Shown: positions 16,256 to 26,326, counted from the first letter of the stretch. The stretch: DNA of 64,000 bases from Bacteroidaceae bacterium (GCA_017442185.1 JAFSAT010000014.1:38242-102241); one strand, 5' to 3'. Made by a program: numbers and translations. The notes: a model not told the origin generated them from the sequence alone.

Positions 16256-17821
16256 ATGGAGGAATTTGAACTTATTGCCAAGACGTTCCAAGGACTTGAA
16301 GAGGTTTTGGCACAGGAATTGACTGATTTGGGTGCGAATAACGTGCAGATTGGGCGTCGCATGGTCTCTTTTACAGGCGACAAGGCACTGATGTATAAGG
16401 CTAACTTTTGCCTTAGAACCGCGGTACGCATACTAAAACCCATACTTCATTTTAAGGCTTCTGACGCCGATGAGGTGTATAATGTGATAAAGAGTATAGA
16501 GTGGGAAGAGTACTTGGGTTGCGATTCTACATTCTCGGTGGATGCAGTTGTGTATAGCGATGTTTTTCGTCACTCCAAATTTGTGGCTTATCGAGTGAAG
16601 GATGCAATTGCCGATTATTTCAACGAAAAGATGGGCCGACGTCCGTCGGTGCGTCTGAATAACCCCGATTTGATGTTTCATATACATATAGCGCACGAAG
16701 AGTGTACGCTGGCTTTTGATAGTTCGGGTGAGTCGTTGCATCGTCGCGGTTATCGTGTAGAGACAGGTGCTGCCCCGATAAATGAGGTGCTTGCTGCCGG
16801 AATGATACTATTGACAGGATGGAGAGGCGAGTGTGATTTTATCGACCCTATGTGCGGCTCGGGAACATTGCCCATTGAGGCTGCTCTTATAGCACGTAAC
16901 ATCGCGCCCGGAGTGTTCCGTCAGAATTTTGCCTTTGAAAAATGGAAAGATTTTGATGCAGAGCTTTTCCGCTCGATATACGAAGATGATTCTGCCGAGC
17001 GCGAATTTAATCATAAGATTTACGGATACGATGTGGACGGACGTATGGTGGCATGTGCTCGCCGTAATGCAAAGTCGGCAATGATGGGCGATGTAATCAC
17101 TTTTGAATGTCGCGATATAAAAGACTTTGAGGAGCCTAAGGAACCGGCTATAATGGTGGTGAATCCTCCCTATGGCGAACGTCTCAACATGGATAATCTG
17201 TTAGAGGTATACAAAAATCTTGGCGAGCGTCTCAAACATGCTTTCCAAGGCAATGTAGCATGGATAATAAGCAGCAGTTACGATTGCTTCGACCAGATAA
17301 GTTTGAAGGCGTCCGACCGCCTGCCGCTCTATAATGGCGATTTAAACTGCGAATTTAGAAAGTATGAACTTTTCTACGGTAAATATAAGGGCTTCCGCGA
17401 TGAGGGTAAATCATTGAAAAGGGATTTTGAGCCTTTGAGACGCAGTTCTCGTCTGACCGGCCTTGATGGTGAACCGCGTAACAATAATCGTCAGCAGCGA
17501 GGTGACGAGGGTGCAGATGTCGACCCATCGATGCGTCGTCGTCGTGAACTTGAGTCGTATCTGCGCACACGCACAGCGCGTAAGATGCAAGCCGAAAGGC
17601 AGGCTGGTGAGGCGACGGGAAAACCGGTGCGCGGTTGGAACGGTGGAGACAAGCCCTATGAACGTGACGACAGACCTCAGCGTCGCGACGACAGGCGCAG
17701 TGACAAACGCAGCGACAGGCCGGCCGGCAAACGAGGAGCATCGCAACATAAATCCGGCGACAAACCCTTTTTGAAAGGCGGTAAACGTCGTTCATTCGGA
17801 GGTAAGAAAAATGAAAACTAA
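16256..17821 (+). CDS. THUMP-domain class I RNA methyltransferase (RlmL N-terminal-type) with basic tail
   Basis: A 521-residue protein. I chose the ATG at 16256 (MEEFELIAKTFQGLEEVLAQ), which fits the family opening. A THUMP RNA-binding region (~45-160) precedes a Rossmann methyltransferase domain with the SAM motif DPMCGSGTLPIEAAL and the catalytic NPPY (VVNPPYGER). This matches the N-terminal half of RlmL, which methylates 23S rRNA guanine (m2G2445 in E. coli); the RlmK half is absent, as in many Bacteroidetes. The last ~120 residues are a low-complexity Arg/Lys/Asp/Gly tail (RDDRPQRRDDRRSDKRSDRP), presumably disordered and RNA-binding. Expression likely starts in repeat R1. Confidence 0.88.
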   Translation: MEEFELIAKTFQGLEEVLAQELTDLGANNVQIGRRMVSFTGDKALMYKANFCLRTAVRILKPILHFKASDADEVYNVIKSIEWEEYLGCDSTFSVDAVVYSDVFRHSKFVAYRVKDAIADYFNEKMGRRPSVRLNNPDLMFHIHIAHEECTLAFDSSGESLHRRGYRVETGAAPINEVLAAGMILLTGWRGECDFIDPMCGSGTLPIEAALIARNIAPGVFRQNFAFEKWKDFDAELFRSIYEDDSAEREFNHKIYGYDVDGRMVACARRNAKSAMMGDVITFECRDIKDFEEPKEPAIMVVNPPYGERLNMDNLLEVYKNLGERLKHAFQGNVAWIISSSYDCFDQISLKASDRLPLYNGDLNCEFRKYELFYGKYKGFRDEGKSLKRDFEPLRRSSRLTGLDGEPRNNNRQQRGDEGADVDPSMRRRRELESYLRTRTARKMQAERQAGEATGKPVRGWNGGDKPYERDDRPQRRDDRRSDKRSDRPAGKRGASQHKSGDKPFLKGGKRRSFGGKKNEN

Positions 17822-17861
17822 TTAAGAAACTGTTTGAATTTTACAGGAAAAGTTTTTTATA

Positions 17862-17947
17862 TTTGAAATATATCTCGAATATAAGCCTGCACTCGCTGAA
17901 AATAATAAAGCAAGTTTTATTTATTTCGCTCGTTTGCATTATATTTG
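17862..17947 (+). repeat. Dispersed repeat R1, copy B
   Basis: This copy is longer than copy A and matches the tandem copies at 56754-56930 (read on the minus strand) from TTTGAAATATATCTCGAA through GCCTGCACTCGCTG and TTTCGCTCGTTTG. It ends in TATATTTG (17940-17947), a perfect -7 box pointing toward purD, 176 bp away. Confidence 0.85.
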
Positions 17948-18023
17948 TGACTTAGTTTCGGCTTCTTTGAGTAAGTTTCGGCATCTTTTCTTTGTTATTT
18001 TTTGACAATGGCCCGCTATTCCT

Positions 18024-18097
18024 TGCAATATAACAAAGGGAATCTACTCTGAAAAGCTCTCAAATAATTCCGAAATAAAATTTAAACAGCATCTAAG
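18024..18097 (+). repeat. Dispersed repeat R2, copy upstream of purD
   Basis: The stretch from TGCAATATAACAAAG through TTCCGAAATAAAA to TTTAAACAGCATCTAAG matches, with indels and substitutions, the minus-strand sequence 37263-37180 upstream of mutA. In both places it lies in the leader of the next gene in the same relative orientation. The rest of 17822-18123 holds repeat R1 and no gene. Confidence 0.7.
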
Positions 18098-18123
18098 AAA
18101 ACCAAAAAGAGATAAGATATATT

Positions 18124-19392
18124 ATGAAGATATTGCTTTTAGGCAGCGGTGGACGCGAGCATGCTCTTGCATGGAAAATAGCGCAGAGCACAAAAGTGGA
18201 GAAACTGTTTATTGCCCCCGGAAATGCAGGAACGGCAGCAGTGGGTGAAAATGTACCCCTCTCAGCATCCGATTTTGACGCAATAGCCGAATTTGTGCTT
18301 GAAAATGGTGTCTCAATGGTGGTTGTTGGCCCGGAAGATCCATTGGTGAAGGGTATATACGACTATTTCAAGAACGACGAGCGTTTGTCAAACGTGGCAG
18401 TGATTGGCCCTTCGCGAGATGCAGCACAGCTCGAAGGCAGCAAAAATTTTGCCAAGGAATTTATGCAGCGTCATAATATACCGACGGCTGCTTACCGCTC
18501 CTTCAATGCGGCACAAATAGAAGAGGCTTATGCGTTTTTGGAGAGTCTGAAGGCTCCGTATGTGTTGAAAGCCGATGGACTGTGCGCCGGCAAAGGAGTG
18601 CTTATTGTTCCCACACTCGATGAGGCAAAGATGCAGCTCAAAGATATGTTAAGCGGAATGTTCGGCAATGCCTCGGCTACTGTGGTAATTGAGGAATTTC
18701 TCGATGGAATAGAGTGCTCGGTTTTTGTGCTTACCGATGGTAAGGATTATGTTATTCTTCCCGAGGCAAAGGATTATAAACGTATCGGCGAGGGTAACAC
18801 AGGGCTTAATACCGGAGGAATGGGCTCAATATCGCCGGTTCCGTTTGCCGATGCAACGTGGATGAAGAAGGTTGAGGAGCGTATAATACAGCCAACCGTA
18901 AATGGCCTTTCGGCCGACGGATTGCTCTATAAAGGATTTATTTTCTTCGGCCTGATAAACGTGGATGGAGAGCCAAAGGTTATAGAGTATAATGTACGCA
19001 TGGGTGATCCCGAGACAGAATCGGTGATGCTCCGCTTGAAAGATGATATTGTGGAGCTTTTCGAGAAAGTTGACGCCGGAACGCTTGCCGGTACAAACAT
19101 AACTTTCGACGAGCGCACTGCGGTGTGTGTGATGTTAGTCTCGGGCGGATATCCGGGCGATTATGGCAAGGGCTACGAAATTACAGGTACAGAGAGTGTG
19201 CAAGAGAGTATACTCTTCCACGCAGGCACTGCTGTTAAGGATGGTAAGGTTGTTACAGCCGGCGGTCGTGTGATTGCTGTATGCTCATACGGAAAAGACC
19301 GTGCCGAGGCGCTTGAAAAATCTTTCCGTTCGGCAAATACAATAGATTTTGAGAAGAAATACTTCAGAGGAGATATAGGCTTTGATTTATAG
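18124..19392 (+). CDS. purD: Phosphoribosylamine--glycine ligase
   Basis: A 422-residue ATP-grasp enzyme that joins 5-phosphoribosylamine and glycine in purine synthesis. The N-terminal [18 protein letters not shown], the [12 protein letters not shown] stretch, the ATP-grasp signatures ([22 protein letters not shown]) and the metal-site region ([12 protein letters not shown]) are all present and the length is normal. It is cytoplasmic. Repeats R1 and R2 occupy the 302-bp leader, with a possible promoter at the end of R1. The last 11 bases overlap the start of a membrane-protein gene, suggesting translational coupling. Confidence 0.97.
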   Translation: MKILLLGSGGREHALAWKIAQSTKVEKLFIAPGNAGTAAVGENVPLSASDFDAIAEFVLENGVSMVVVGPEDPLVKGIYDYFKNDERLSNVAVIGPSRDAAQLEGSKNFAKEFMQRHNIPTAAYRSFNAAQIEEAYAFLESLKAPYVLKADGLCAGKGVLIVPTLDEAKMQLKDMLSGMFGNASATVVIEEFLDGIECSVFVLTDGKDYVILPEAKDYKRIGEGNTGLNTGGMGSISPVPFADATWMKKVEERIIQPTVNGLSADGLLYKGFIFFGLINVDGEPKVIEYNVRMGDPETESVMLRLKDDIVELFEKVDAGTLAGTNITFDERTAVCVMLVSGGYPGDYGKGYEITGTESVQESILFHAGTAVKDGKVVTAGGRVIAVCSYGKDRAEALEKSFRSANTIDFEKKYFRGDIGFDL

Positions 19393-20344
19393 TGGCAATT
19401 CGCTGCGCAAGCGGTTCGTTTCGGGCAGGTATACTCTTGTATTTCTCTTGGGTGGCGCAACGCTCTTGTGGTTGGCCGGAGTTTTAACAGGGCTGAGTGC
19501 CGCTGTTGTCCGGCCTATTCTTCTTGCGAATTATGCTTGGATGGATAGCGTTGTGTCGCTGTTGCTGTTTGCCGGAGCCGCGCTTGTGCTTAATTCTTTT
19601 GTTATTATCGAGGGTCGCAATTCATGGCTGGGTGGTCTTGTTGTGTGGCTTGCGGGGCTGTTCTGCAATGTGCAGGAGGTGTCTGTCTCATTGAGCACTC
19701 TGTTGTTGATGCTGTTGTTGACTGTACTTTTCAATTGCTATCCTCGTGGTGGTGTGCAACGATGGCTGTATGCGGCATTTGCTCTTTTGGGATTTTGTTC
19801 GTTATTGCAACCGCAATTGCTATATTTCATTCCTCTGTTTTTTGTATATATATCCCTTGTATCGGTGCTCAATATCCGAAGCGTGGCTGCTTCGCTGTTG
19901 GGGCTTGCAACCCCCTTTTGGCTGCTGTGGGTAATGGTATATGTGTTTCCACAAAGCTGTGTTATTGCCAATCCTCTGCAATCGGGCTTGGAGCGGATGT
20001 CGCAATTTGAATTTTTGCTTCCTGTTCTATCCGATATAATACTTTTATCTGCCGAAGTGTTGGTGATGCTTCCTGCGGTTGTAGTGTTTGCAGGGAGTGC
20101 AAGCCCGGCCAAGCCGCTTATGCGCAAGGTGTTCTCTTTCTTCATGGTAATGAATTTTTATTTGTGGGTATTATCGTGGTTGAGAGGTAGCGATTTTGAT
20201 ATGTTGCTTGCATGGCGTCTGCCGGGAACAGCCTTGATGATGGGGTATCTTTTTACTGTTGGAAAAAATAAACTATCCAACATCTATTTTGTTTTTATTA
20301 ATATAATTTGGATTATTGTTGCTCTGTTGGGAATATGGAGATGA
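19382..20344 (+). CDS. Polytopic inner-membrane protein of unknown function
   Basis: A 320-residue protein with about nine or ten hydrophobic segments and short loops; possibly a DUF6427-like family, but I do not recognise it firmly. The start appears to be TTG at 19382: an in-frame TAG lies at 19376-19378 and no ATG is available nearby. The gene overlaps purD by 11 bp and the next gene by 4 bp (ATGA), so the three are probably cotranscribed. No catalytic motif is visible. Confidence 0.7.
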   Translation: MIYSGNSLRKRFVSGRYTLVFLLGGATLLWLAGVLTGLSAAVVRPILLANYAWMDSVVSLLLFAGAALVLNSFVIIEGRNSWLGGLVVWLAGLFCNVQEVSVSLSTLLLMLLLTVLFNCYPRGGVQRWLYAAFALLGFCSLLQPQLLYFIPLFFVYISLVSVLNIRSVAASLLGLATPFWLLWVMVYVFPQSCVIANPLQSGLERMSQFEFLLPVLSDIILLSAEVLVMLPAVVVFAGSASPAKPLMRKVFSFFMVMNFYLWVLSWLRGSDFDMLLAWRLPGTALMMGYLFTVGKNKLSNIYFVFINIIWIIVALLGIWR

Positions 20345-20796
20345 TAATGGATTTTTGCAGGGAATACGGCTACTTTGGTATGTGGCTTATCTCATTTCTT
20401 TCGGGTACGGTGTTTCCTTTCTCCAGCGATGTGCTGTTGCTTTTTTTCTTGGGTGTGGGGCTCGACCCTGTTTGGTTGCTTTTTGCTGCTACATTTGGTA
20501 ATACGGTGGGAGGAATGAGCTGTTATTATGTAGGTGGTCTTGCACGTGAAGGATGGTTCACACGTCTGTTTAATGTCTCTCCCGATAAAGCACGGCGTGC
20601 CGATGTTTATATACAAAAATATGGCTATTGGGCCGCTTTTTTTTCGTTTCTTGCCGTTGTGGGTGAGGCCATTGTTATAGTGTTGGGAAATATGCGTGTA
20701 TGTTGGTGGAAAGTGCTGTTGACAATGACACTTGGAAAATTATTGCGCTATGCTGTGATAATACTCACCTATGAGGGCGTAGCTACTGTGATATAG
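20341..20796 (+). CDS. YqaA/DedA-like membrane protein
   Basis: A 151-residue integral membrane protein of the SNARE-associated/DedA-related type. The glycine-rich reentrant-like region 'FLSGTVFPFSSDVLLLFFLGVGLDP...FGNTVGGMSCYYVGG' and the later 'AFFSFLAVVGEAIVIVLGNMR' are typical. ATG at 20341 overlaps the upstream stop (ATGA); ATG at 20347 is an alternative. Relatives act in lipid flipping and envelope homeostasis, but small YqaA-type members are uncharacterised. Confidence 0.85.
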   Translation: MIMDFCREYGYFGMWLISFLSGTVFPFSSDVLLLFFLGVGLDPVWLLFAATFGNTVGGMSCYYVGGLAREGWFTRLFNVSPDKARRADVYIQKYGYWAAFFSFLAVVGEAIVIVLGNMRVCWWKVLLTMTLGKLLRYAVIILTYEGVATVI

Positions 20797-20801
20797 TATT
20801 T

Positions 20802-21614
20802 ATGAATAGGTTTTTTATTTTTTTGTTTATAATATTTATAACATCGTGCTCATCGAAAGAGGAGGCGTCGAAAAATGTGCTCTCTGTGACCATGGAGCCT
20901 TATCGCTATGTGGTAGAAGCTGTGGCCGGTGACGATTGGGAGGTGCGTTCTATTGTGCCTAAGGGGGGAAACCCCGAGACATTCGACCCCACTCCGGGTG
21001 ATATTATGTTACTCTCTGAGAGCAGAGCCTGTTTCTTGGTGGGAGGATTGGGCTTTGAGCGTGAGTGGAAAGATAAGGTGGCCGTATTATATCCCAAAAT
21101 GACTCTTGTGGATACATCGCGGGGTATTGAGCGCGATGCAGGCGACCCACATTTGTGGACATCTCCGGATAATATGATAAAGATTGCCGATAATGTGTGC
21201 AATGCCCTATGTAAAATAGACAGCACTCGCAGCACCGGTTATCATGAACGTTTGGTGAAGCTCAAAGATAGTATATACGCTACACATGCTATTCTGAAGC
21301 GGAAATTGGAAAAAGCGAAAGGTAAAAGTTTTCTGATTTTTCATCCGTCACTCACATATTTCTCGTCTCTTTATGGATTACGTCAGATTTCCATCGAGTG
21401 TGAAGGAAAAGAGCCGTCGGTAGCACATCTTCAAACTGTGATAGATGCCGCGCGTGCACAAGGTGTCAATTGTGTATTGGTGCAGGCTGAATTTGACAGG
21501 CGCAGTGCCATTGCAATAGCCGATGAGATTGGCGCCCGTGTCGAAGAGATTAATCCGCTCAGTTACTATTGGCACGAGCAGATGCTTCATATAGCCGATG
21601 TGCTTTCAAAATAA
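20802..21614 (+). CDS. Metal (zinc-type) ABC transporter substrate-binding lipoprotein
   Basis: A 270-residue ZnuA/TroA-type lipoprotein (signal peptide with lipobox FITSC). Likely metal ligands include the histidines in DPHLWTSP and FHPSLTYFSSLYG and acidic residues near EAxxEF. The usual first histidine after the early strand is not evident: the equivalent region reads TMEPYRYVVEAVAGDDW. There is no His-rich loop. It is followed 87 bp later by the matching ATPase gene. Zinc or manganese is likely; the sequence does not decide. Confidence 0.85.
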   Translation: MNRFFIFLFIIFITSCSSKEEASKNVLSVTMEPYRYVVEAVAGDDWEVRSIVPKGGNPETFDPTPGDIMLLSESRACFLVGGLGFEREWKDKVAVLYPKMTLVDTSRGIERDAGDPHLWTSPDNMIKIADNVCNALCKIDSTRSTGYHERLVKLKDSIYATHAILKRKLEKAKGKSFLIFHPSLTYFSSLYGLRQISIECEGKEPSVAHLQTVIDAARAQGVNCVLVQAEFDRRSAIAIADEIGARVEEINPLSYYWHEQMLHIADVLSK

Positions 21615-21701
21615 CATATATAAAGCAGCTTGTTATAAGCTATTATAGAGCACAGGACAGCCTTGAAATATACAAACAATCGAACAAAATAGTTTCTAAA
21701 T

Positions 21702-22349
21702 ATGATTGAGCTGCAAAATATAGCCTTCTCTTATGACAATAGGCCACTGCTATGCAATGTTAATATGGTGGTGCACGATTGTGATTTTGTGGGAATAATT
21801 GGTTCCAACGGCAGTGGAAAAACTACACTTGTTAGACTGATTCTGGGGCTTCTTAAACCAACGTCAGGCAAAATTATATTCTCAAAAAACGGAAAAGAGG
21901 TTGCCTCACTCTCTATGGGATATGTTCCACAATGCTCTCAGATAGACCGCTATTTCCCGATAAGCGTGCGCGAGGTTGTGAGGATGGGATTGATAGATGG
22001 TAAACACATTTGCTCATATATATTTAATCGACAAGAAGAGGCTGTAAGCAGAGCCGTTTCGCGCATGAATATTTCCGCAATTGCCGATAAGCCCATAAGT
22101 ATGCTCAGCGGCGGAGAACTGCAACGCACCATGCTTGCACGTGCAATAGTTTCCCATCCCGATGTCCTTGTACTTGACGAACCATCTACCTATCTCGATG
22201 CTGCGTCGGGCGATAATTTGTATGCTCTGTTGCAAGAACTAAATAAGGAGTGCAGCATAATACTTGTAGGGCACGATGTCGAAAATATTAAAAAGAACGC
22301 AAAGCAGGTAATATCTCTTGACGGAGCAGCCAACAGCTATTATTTGTGA
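21702..22349 (+). CDS. ABC transporter ATP-binding protein, ZnuC-type
   Basis: A 215-residue ABC ATPase with Walker A (GSNGSGKTT), a Q-loop (VPQCSQ), the signature LSGGELQR, Walker B (VLVLDEPST) and the H-loop (LVGHDV). It pairs with the upstream metal-binding lipoprotein. No permease gene follows: the next gene, after 326 bp, encodes a CotH protein. The permease must therefore lie elsewhere or be supplied by another system. Confidence 0.88.
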   Translation: MIELQNIAFSYDNRPLLCNVNMVVHDCDFVGIIGSNGSGKTTLVRLILGLLKPTSGKIIFSKNGKEVASLSMGYVPQCSQIDRYFPISVREVVRMGLIDGKHICSYIFNRQEEAVSRAVSRMNISAIADKPISMLSGGELQRTMLARAIVSHPDVLVLDEPSTYLDAASGDNLYALLQELNKECSIILVGHDVENIKKNAKQVISLDGAANSYYL

Positions 22350-22675
22350 TAATTGGACAGCTTCTTTGTTTCTTTATCTCTTTCTTTCTCTTTCTTTTAA
22401 TGTTTTTTTTGAATTAATTTCATCAATATCTGTCTGTTATTGTTAATTCTTCTTATATTTGCCGTAATAGATGGTATGAACTTTAAGAAGTTGTTTGCAA
22501 TTCTGTTAAATTTGTTTTTGTGAGGAAGTTTTATGTTTCTCATCCGTTTTTATATCCAAAAATAACAGTTTCTAAAAAAACTTCAAAAAGTCTATTATTA
22601 TCGCATTTTATATTTTATGGAACAATGTATGAGGTGTGATAATCGGCATCTTTTACGTAAGAAAAAATAGCAGTT
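22350..22675 (+). promoter_or_regulatory. AT-rich leader of the CotH gene with candidate -7 boxes
   Basis: No gene is visible in these 326 bases. TATATTTG at 22454-22461 and TAAATTTG at 22507-22514 both match TAnnTTTG on the plus strand, which would give leaders of roughly 155-210 nt before the CotH ATG. No clear -33 TTTG is seen. CAGTTTCTAAA at 22565 repeats a short motif found in several other leaders. Confidence 0.45.
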
Positions 22676-25600
22676 ATGAAGAAATTTTTTACACTATTAG
22701 TAGCACTGCTTACTGCTTTTACAACAGTAGGCGCACAGTCGTCTTTCAACGGCACGTTCCCGATTGAAATATCAAACGGACTCACAGATGGCTATATCAT
22801 TGGGCAATACTATTGGGATTCTCCTATGTATAGCATGAGTGAACCAATAGATGGTGTCCGCATAACATTCAAGGAGACAACCAATGGTGAGTATAATGGC
22901 TTTCCTCTTGTTGCGATAGCCGAACTTACCTTCTATGACCGAAATATGAATGTCATAGAGTATTCCATTGATGATGTGGAATGTAATTCCCTTGAAGGCA
23001 GCGAAGGCTCGTTGAATGCCATTAATGATGGAAATTGGGATACATATTACCACTCGGCATGGAAGAATGCTATAATATCTCCTGATGATTATGTCTATAT
23101 AGATGTGAAATTTATGGCACCCGTATCGAATTTCGGAATAACTATGGTGAGCCGTAACACAAAGACAGCTCCTACCACGATAGTAATTACACGTACAGGA
23201 GAACATTACAGTGGCTCGGCCGGTGAGGACGACGATGATACGGGAGGCGCTGATACAGGTGGTGACACCGAAATAGAATGGGAACCGGTGGATGTCCTAA
23301 ATGACAGCATCTGTTTTGTTTATCTATCCAATGGAGGTGTGGATGCTTATCAAAAATCTTTTATGGAACAAGATGCGTATATCGAAGAGGGTATACTCTC
23401 TCTCCCCCTGAAAGACGGAAGCACAGTCACTTATGCGCAAACAGACTATGACAGCTGCACATTCACAGTTCCCCAACTGCCCACAATGATAAGCTACAAG
23501 TTCAATAATAAATATAATCCAAACTTAAATACAGACATCGAGGCAGATACTGTCAAATCGGAAATGCAATTCCGGGTAAATGCCATAGGCAAGAGCCTTA
23601 CCGCAAGTTTCAATCTGAGCGACGATAGAGCGGTAGCATACGTTGATACCACACTGCAAACAAGCAAAGAGAGCCGTTTGCGCTATGATGCCCCTGTGCA
23701 CTATATAGTTACGTATCCGGGCTACAATATTGTGCAGAATGTAAGAGTGAAAGACGAAATTTGGGATTATGGAGAGGAAAATGTAGAAGAGATTAAAATC
23801 ACAGCCTCGATGCTATACACCAACAAACCCTCTGAAGTAGGAGATGCTCTATCTAATATGCTCGATGGAGACGCAGCCACTGTGTTCCACTCTGTGTATG
23901 GCGCGAATTACGATGCTTCGGTGCTTCCCTATATAACAATAACACTCGATGAAGCGGTAGAAAATATTCGATTCTATTATATGACACGTACTTTCGGAAA
24001 CTATAATCCGAAAGCCATCAACATATATGTCAGCGACAACGGAGAGCATTGGACGTTAGTTGACGATTTTACCTCAGATAAAGACGGCCTGCCGCTTGAC
24101 CCTCCCGGAGCCGAATATACATCGCCGACGGTAAATCTTGGAGGAAACTACCGACATATAAAAATAGAACAAACAGCATCGGAGTATCATAACAACCACA
24201 TGGTTTTTGCCGAATTTCGTCTTTATAACGTTACGCCAGGTTCAGGAGAACCGACAAAAGTCCAAGATGCCGAGTATAAGACAATACGCATCCCATTCGG
24301 ACGTATTTATACCATAAACACAACGTGGCCGGCAGATGACGGAATAGTACCACGCATAGATATAAACGTAGAGGATAACAGACCTATAACAAGCAAGGAC
24401 TACTACCTGCGTGCACAAATTACAATAACAGGAAACGGAATGTACGACGACTTCCGGGATTCTGTGAATGTAAAAGGACGCGGAAACTCAACTTGGGGCT
24501 ATCCCAAAAAACCCTACCGTCTGAAGTTCGACGAAAAATGCAAGCCTTTCGGTCTTACAAAAGGAAAAAGTTGGGTGTTGCTTGCAAACTATCAGCGTGG
24601 CTCAATGATGGCAAATGCCATTGCCATGAAGGTAGGCCAGCTTATAGAGTCTCCTTATGCCAATCATATAATTCCTGTCGACCTATATGTGAATGGTGAA
24701 TATAAGGGAAGCTATATGTTTACCGAACATGTGGGCTTCAGCAATAACAGTGTGGATATAGACGAAGACCTTGGTACAGGCTATATGCTTGAGCTTGACG
24801 ATTATTACGACGAAGACTATAAGTTCAGGTCAGAGAATTACAGTCTTCCGGTTAATGTAAAAGAGCCCGACCTTACAGAGCTGCCTGATGATAAGGCTAT
24901 GGAATATTTCTATAATATTCAGGGAGACTTTAACCGCTTTGAAAGTTCGGTGTATGAGAATGGCTCTTTAAGTCTCCTTGATGTAGATGCTGCGGCTCGT
25001 TTCATGCTCACTAACGACCTTGTGCTTAATCAAGAATTAGGGCATCCCAAGAGCACATTCCTGTGGCGAGAGGATATGACTTCCGCAGACTCGAAGATAA
25101 CATTCGGCCCAATATGGGATTTCGATTGGGCATTTGGCTACGAGAGTACAAGCGGCTACTGTCATACAGGAGCTACTTCCAGCATTTTTCATCACAATAT
25201 GTCTACAAAGGCCGGTTCTCTCTTCTTCCAAGACTTGATGAACAACGAAAAATTCAAGCGTCACTACTATAAAGTGTGGAAAGAATTTATAGAAAAAGGA
25301 CATTTGCAAGAACTTGTGGACTACCTCGACGACTATTATAATTTTGCGAAAAATTCATTCATGAATAATTACATGGAATGGTACGATAATATCACGGCAG
25401 ATGATATTGTGCGTATGCAAAATTGGCTCAGTCAGCGTCACGATCATATAGCACGTAATATAGAAGAATATGATATTACCGACCTTATACATACTCTTCA
25501 TGGAGATGTCGATTGCAACGATGTTCTTACTGTGCACGATGTTGCAATCACCGTCAGTCATATTTTGGGTGATGTTGTCCCCGATTTAAGCGTTCAAAAG

Positions 25601-26317
25601 GCCGATGCCGATGGTAATGGCAAAGTGAACACCGCCGATGTCGAGAATATAGCATCGCAGGTGGCGGCGGCAGAGCCTGTACCTTCGGTATATTGGTATT
25701 ATACGCCGATGGCAGCATCAATGCTTTCTGCCGATGAGTGTGTTTTATCAGTAGATGAAAGAGCCGAGCTCTCTATAAATATGAGTGATTTTGGCACTGT
25801 CGGATATAAGGCTGTGCAGATGGATTTTAAGGTTCCCATGGGTGTTGCTGTTTTGGATGCAGTGGGCGGTGAACGTGTGGCAAATCACGAATTTATTTTT
25901 AATCAGACAGGAGAGGATAGCTATCGCATCGTTATCTATTCAAAGGATAACAACCCGTTTGCTGCCGGTAATCTGCTTGCCACATTGTCGTTGAATGTAG
26001 TGGAGCTTCTTCCCGAGGAGCTTCGCAGAATAGAGATAAGCAATGTGCTTGCCATTGATGATGAGAATAACGAGGTGCGTCTTGGTGATTATTCGGCGCA
26101 TTTTGATATTGTAACCGGAATATCGTCGGAGGTGGCAACAGAGAGTGTTCGTGGTGGAAATACGCTTAAAATTACCTCGCTTGTCTCCAATGATGTTAAC
26201 ATATATTCTGTTGACGGACGTTTAGTGCGCACTTTGCGTGTTGATGCAGGTACGATTGAGGTGCAGCTTCCGGCAGGAGTGTATGTGGTTAATGGCAAGA
26301 AGGTTATTATATATTGA
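22676..26317 (+). CDS. Secreted modular CotH-kinase-like protein with discoidin, dockerin and cohesin-like parts
   Basis: A 1213-residue exported protein (signal peptide ending near TTVGAQS). In order: a discoidin-like region (~30-180), an unknown beta domain, a second F5/8-type domain (~375-520, DALSNMLDGDAATVFHS ... GNYRHIKI), a CotH domain (~580-930, with VKGRGNSTWGYPKKPYRLKF and GPIWDFDWAFGYE), a dockerin-like calcium-binding pair (~940-1000, GDVDCNDVLTVHDVAI and DADGNGKVNTADVENI), a cohesin-like beta domain, and a sorting-like tail (IYSVDGRLVRTL...GVYVVNGKK). CotH domains are atypical protein kinases in Bacillus spores; whether this one is active is unknown. It ends at a large hairpin. 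Confidence 0.85.
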   Translation: MKKFFTLLVALLTAFTTVGAQSSFNGTFPIEISNGLTDGYIIGQYYWDSPMYSMSEPIDGVRITFKETTNGEYNGFPLVAIAELTFYDRNMNVIEYSIDDVECNSLEGSEGSLNAINDGNWDTYYHSAWKNAIISPDDYVYIDVKFMAPVSNFGITMVSRNTKTAPTTIVITRTGEHYSGSAGEDDDDTGGADTGGDTEIEWEPVDVLNDSICFVYLSNGGVDAYQKSFMEQDAYIEEGILSLPLKDGSTVTYAQTDYDSCTFTVPQLPTMISYKFNNKYNPNLNTDIEADTVKSEMQFRVNAIGKSLTASFNLSDDRAVAYVDTTLQTSKESRLRYDAPVHYIVTYPGYNIVQNVRVKDEIWDYGEENVEEIKITASMLYTNKPSEVGDALSNMLDGDAATVFHSVYGANYDASVLPYITITLDEAVENIRFYYMTRTFGNYNPKAINIYVSDNGEHWTLVDDFTSDKDGLPLDPPGAEYTSPTVNLGGNYRHIKIEQTASEYHNNHMVFAEFRLYNVTPGSGEPTKVQDAEYKTIRIPFGRIYTINTTWPADDGIVPRIDINVEDNRPITSKDYYLRAQITITGNGMYDDFRDSVNVKGRGNSTWGYPKKPYRLKFDEKCKPFGLTKGKSWVLLANYQRGSMMANAIAMKVGQLIESPYANHIIPVDLYVNGEYKGSYMFTEHVGFSNNSVDIDEDLGTGYMLELDDYYDEDYKFRSENYSLPVNVKEPDLTELPDDKAMEYFYNIQGDFNRFESSVYENGSLSLLDVDAAARFMLTNDLVLNQELGHPKSTFLWREDMTSADSKITFGPIWDFDWAFGYESTSGYCHTGATSSIFHHNMSTKAGSLFFQDLMNNEKFKRHYYKVWKEFIEKGHLQELVDYLDDYYNFAKNSFMNNYMEWYDNITADDIVRMQNWLSQRHDHIARNIEEYDITDLIHTLHGDVDCNDVLTVHDVAITVSHILGDVVPDLSVQKADADGNGKVNTADVENIASQVAAAEPVPSVYWYYTPMAASMLSADECVLSVDERAELSINMSDFGTVGYKAVQMDFKVPMGVAVLDAVGGERVANHEFIFNQTGEDSYRIVIYSKDNNPFAAGNLLATLSLNVVELLPEELRRIEISNVLAIDDENNEVRLGDYSAHFDIVTGISSEVATESVRGGNTLKITSLVSNDVNIYSVDGRLVRTLRVDAGTIEVQLPAGVYVVNGKKVIIY

Positions 26318-26326
26318 TAAAAATAG

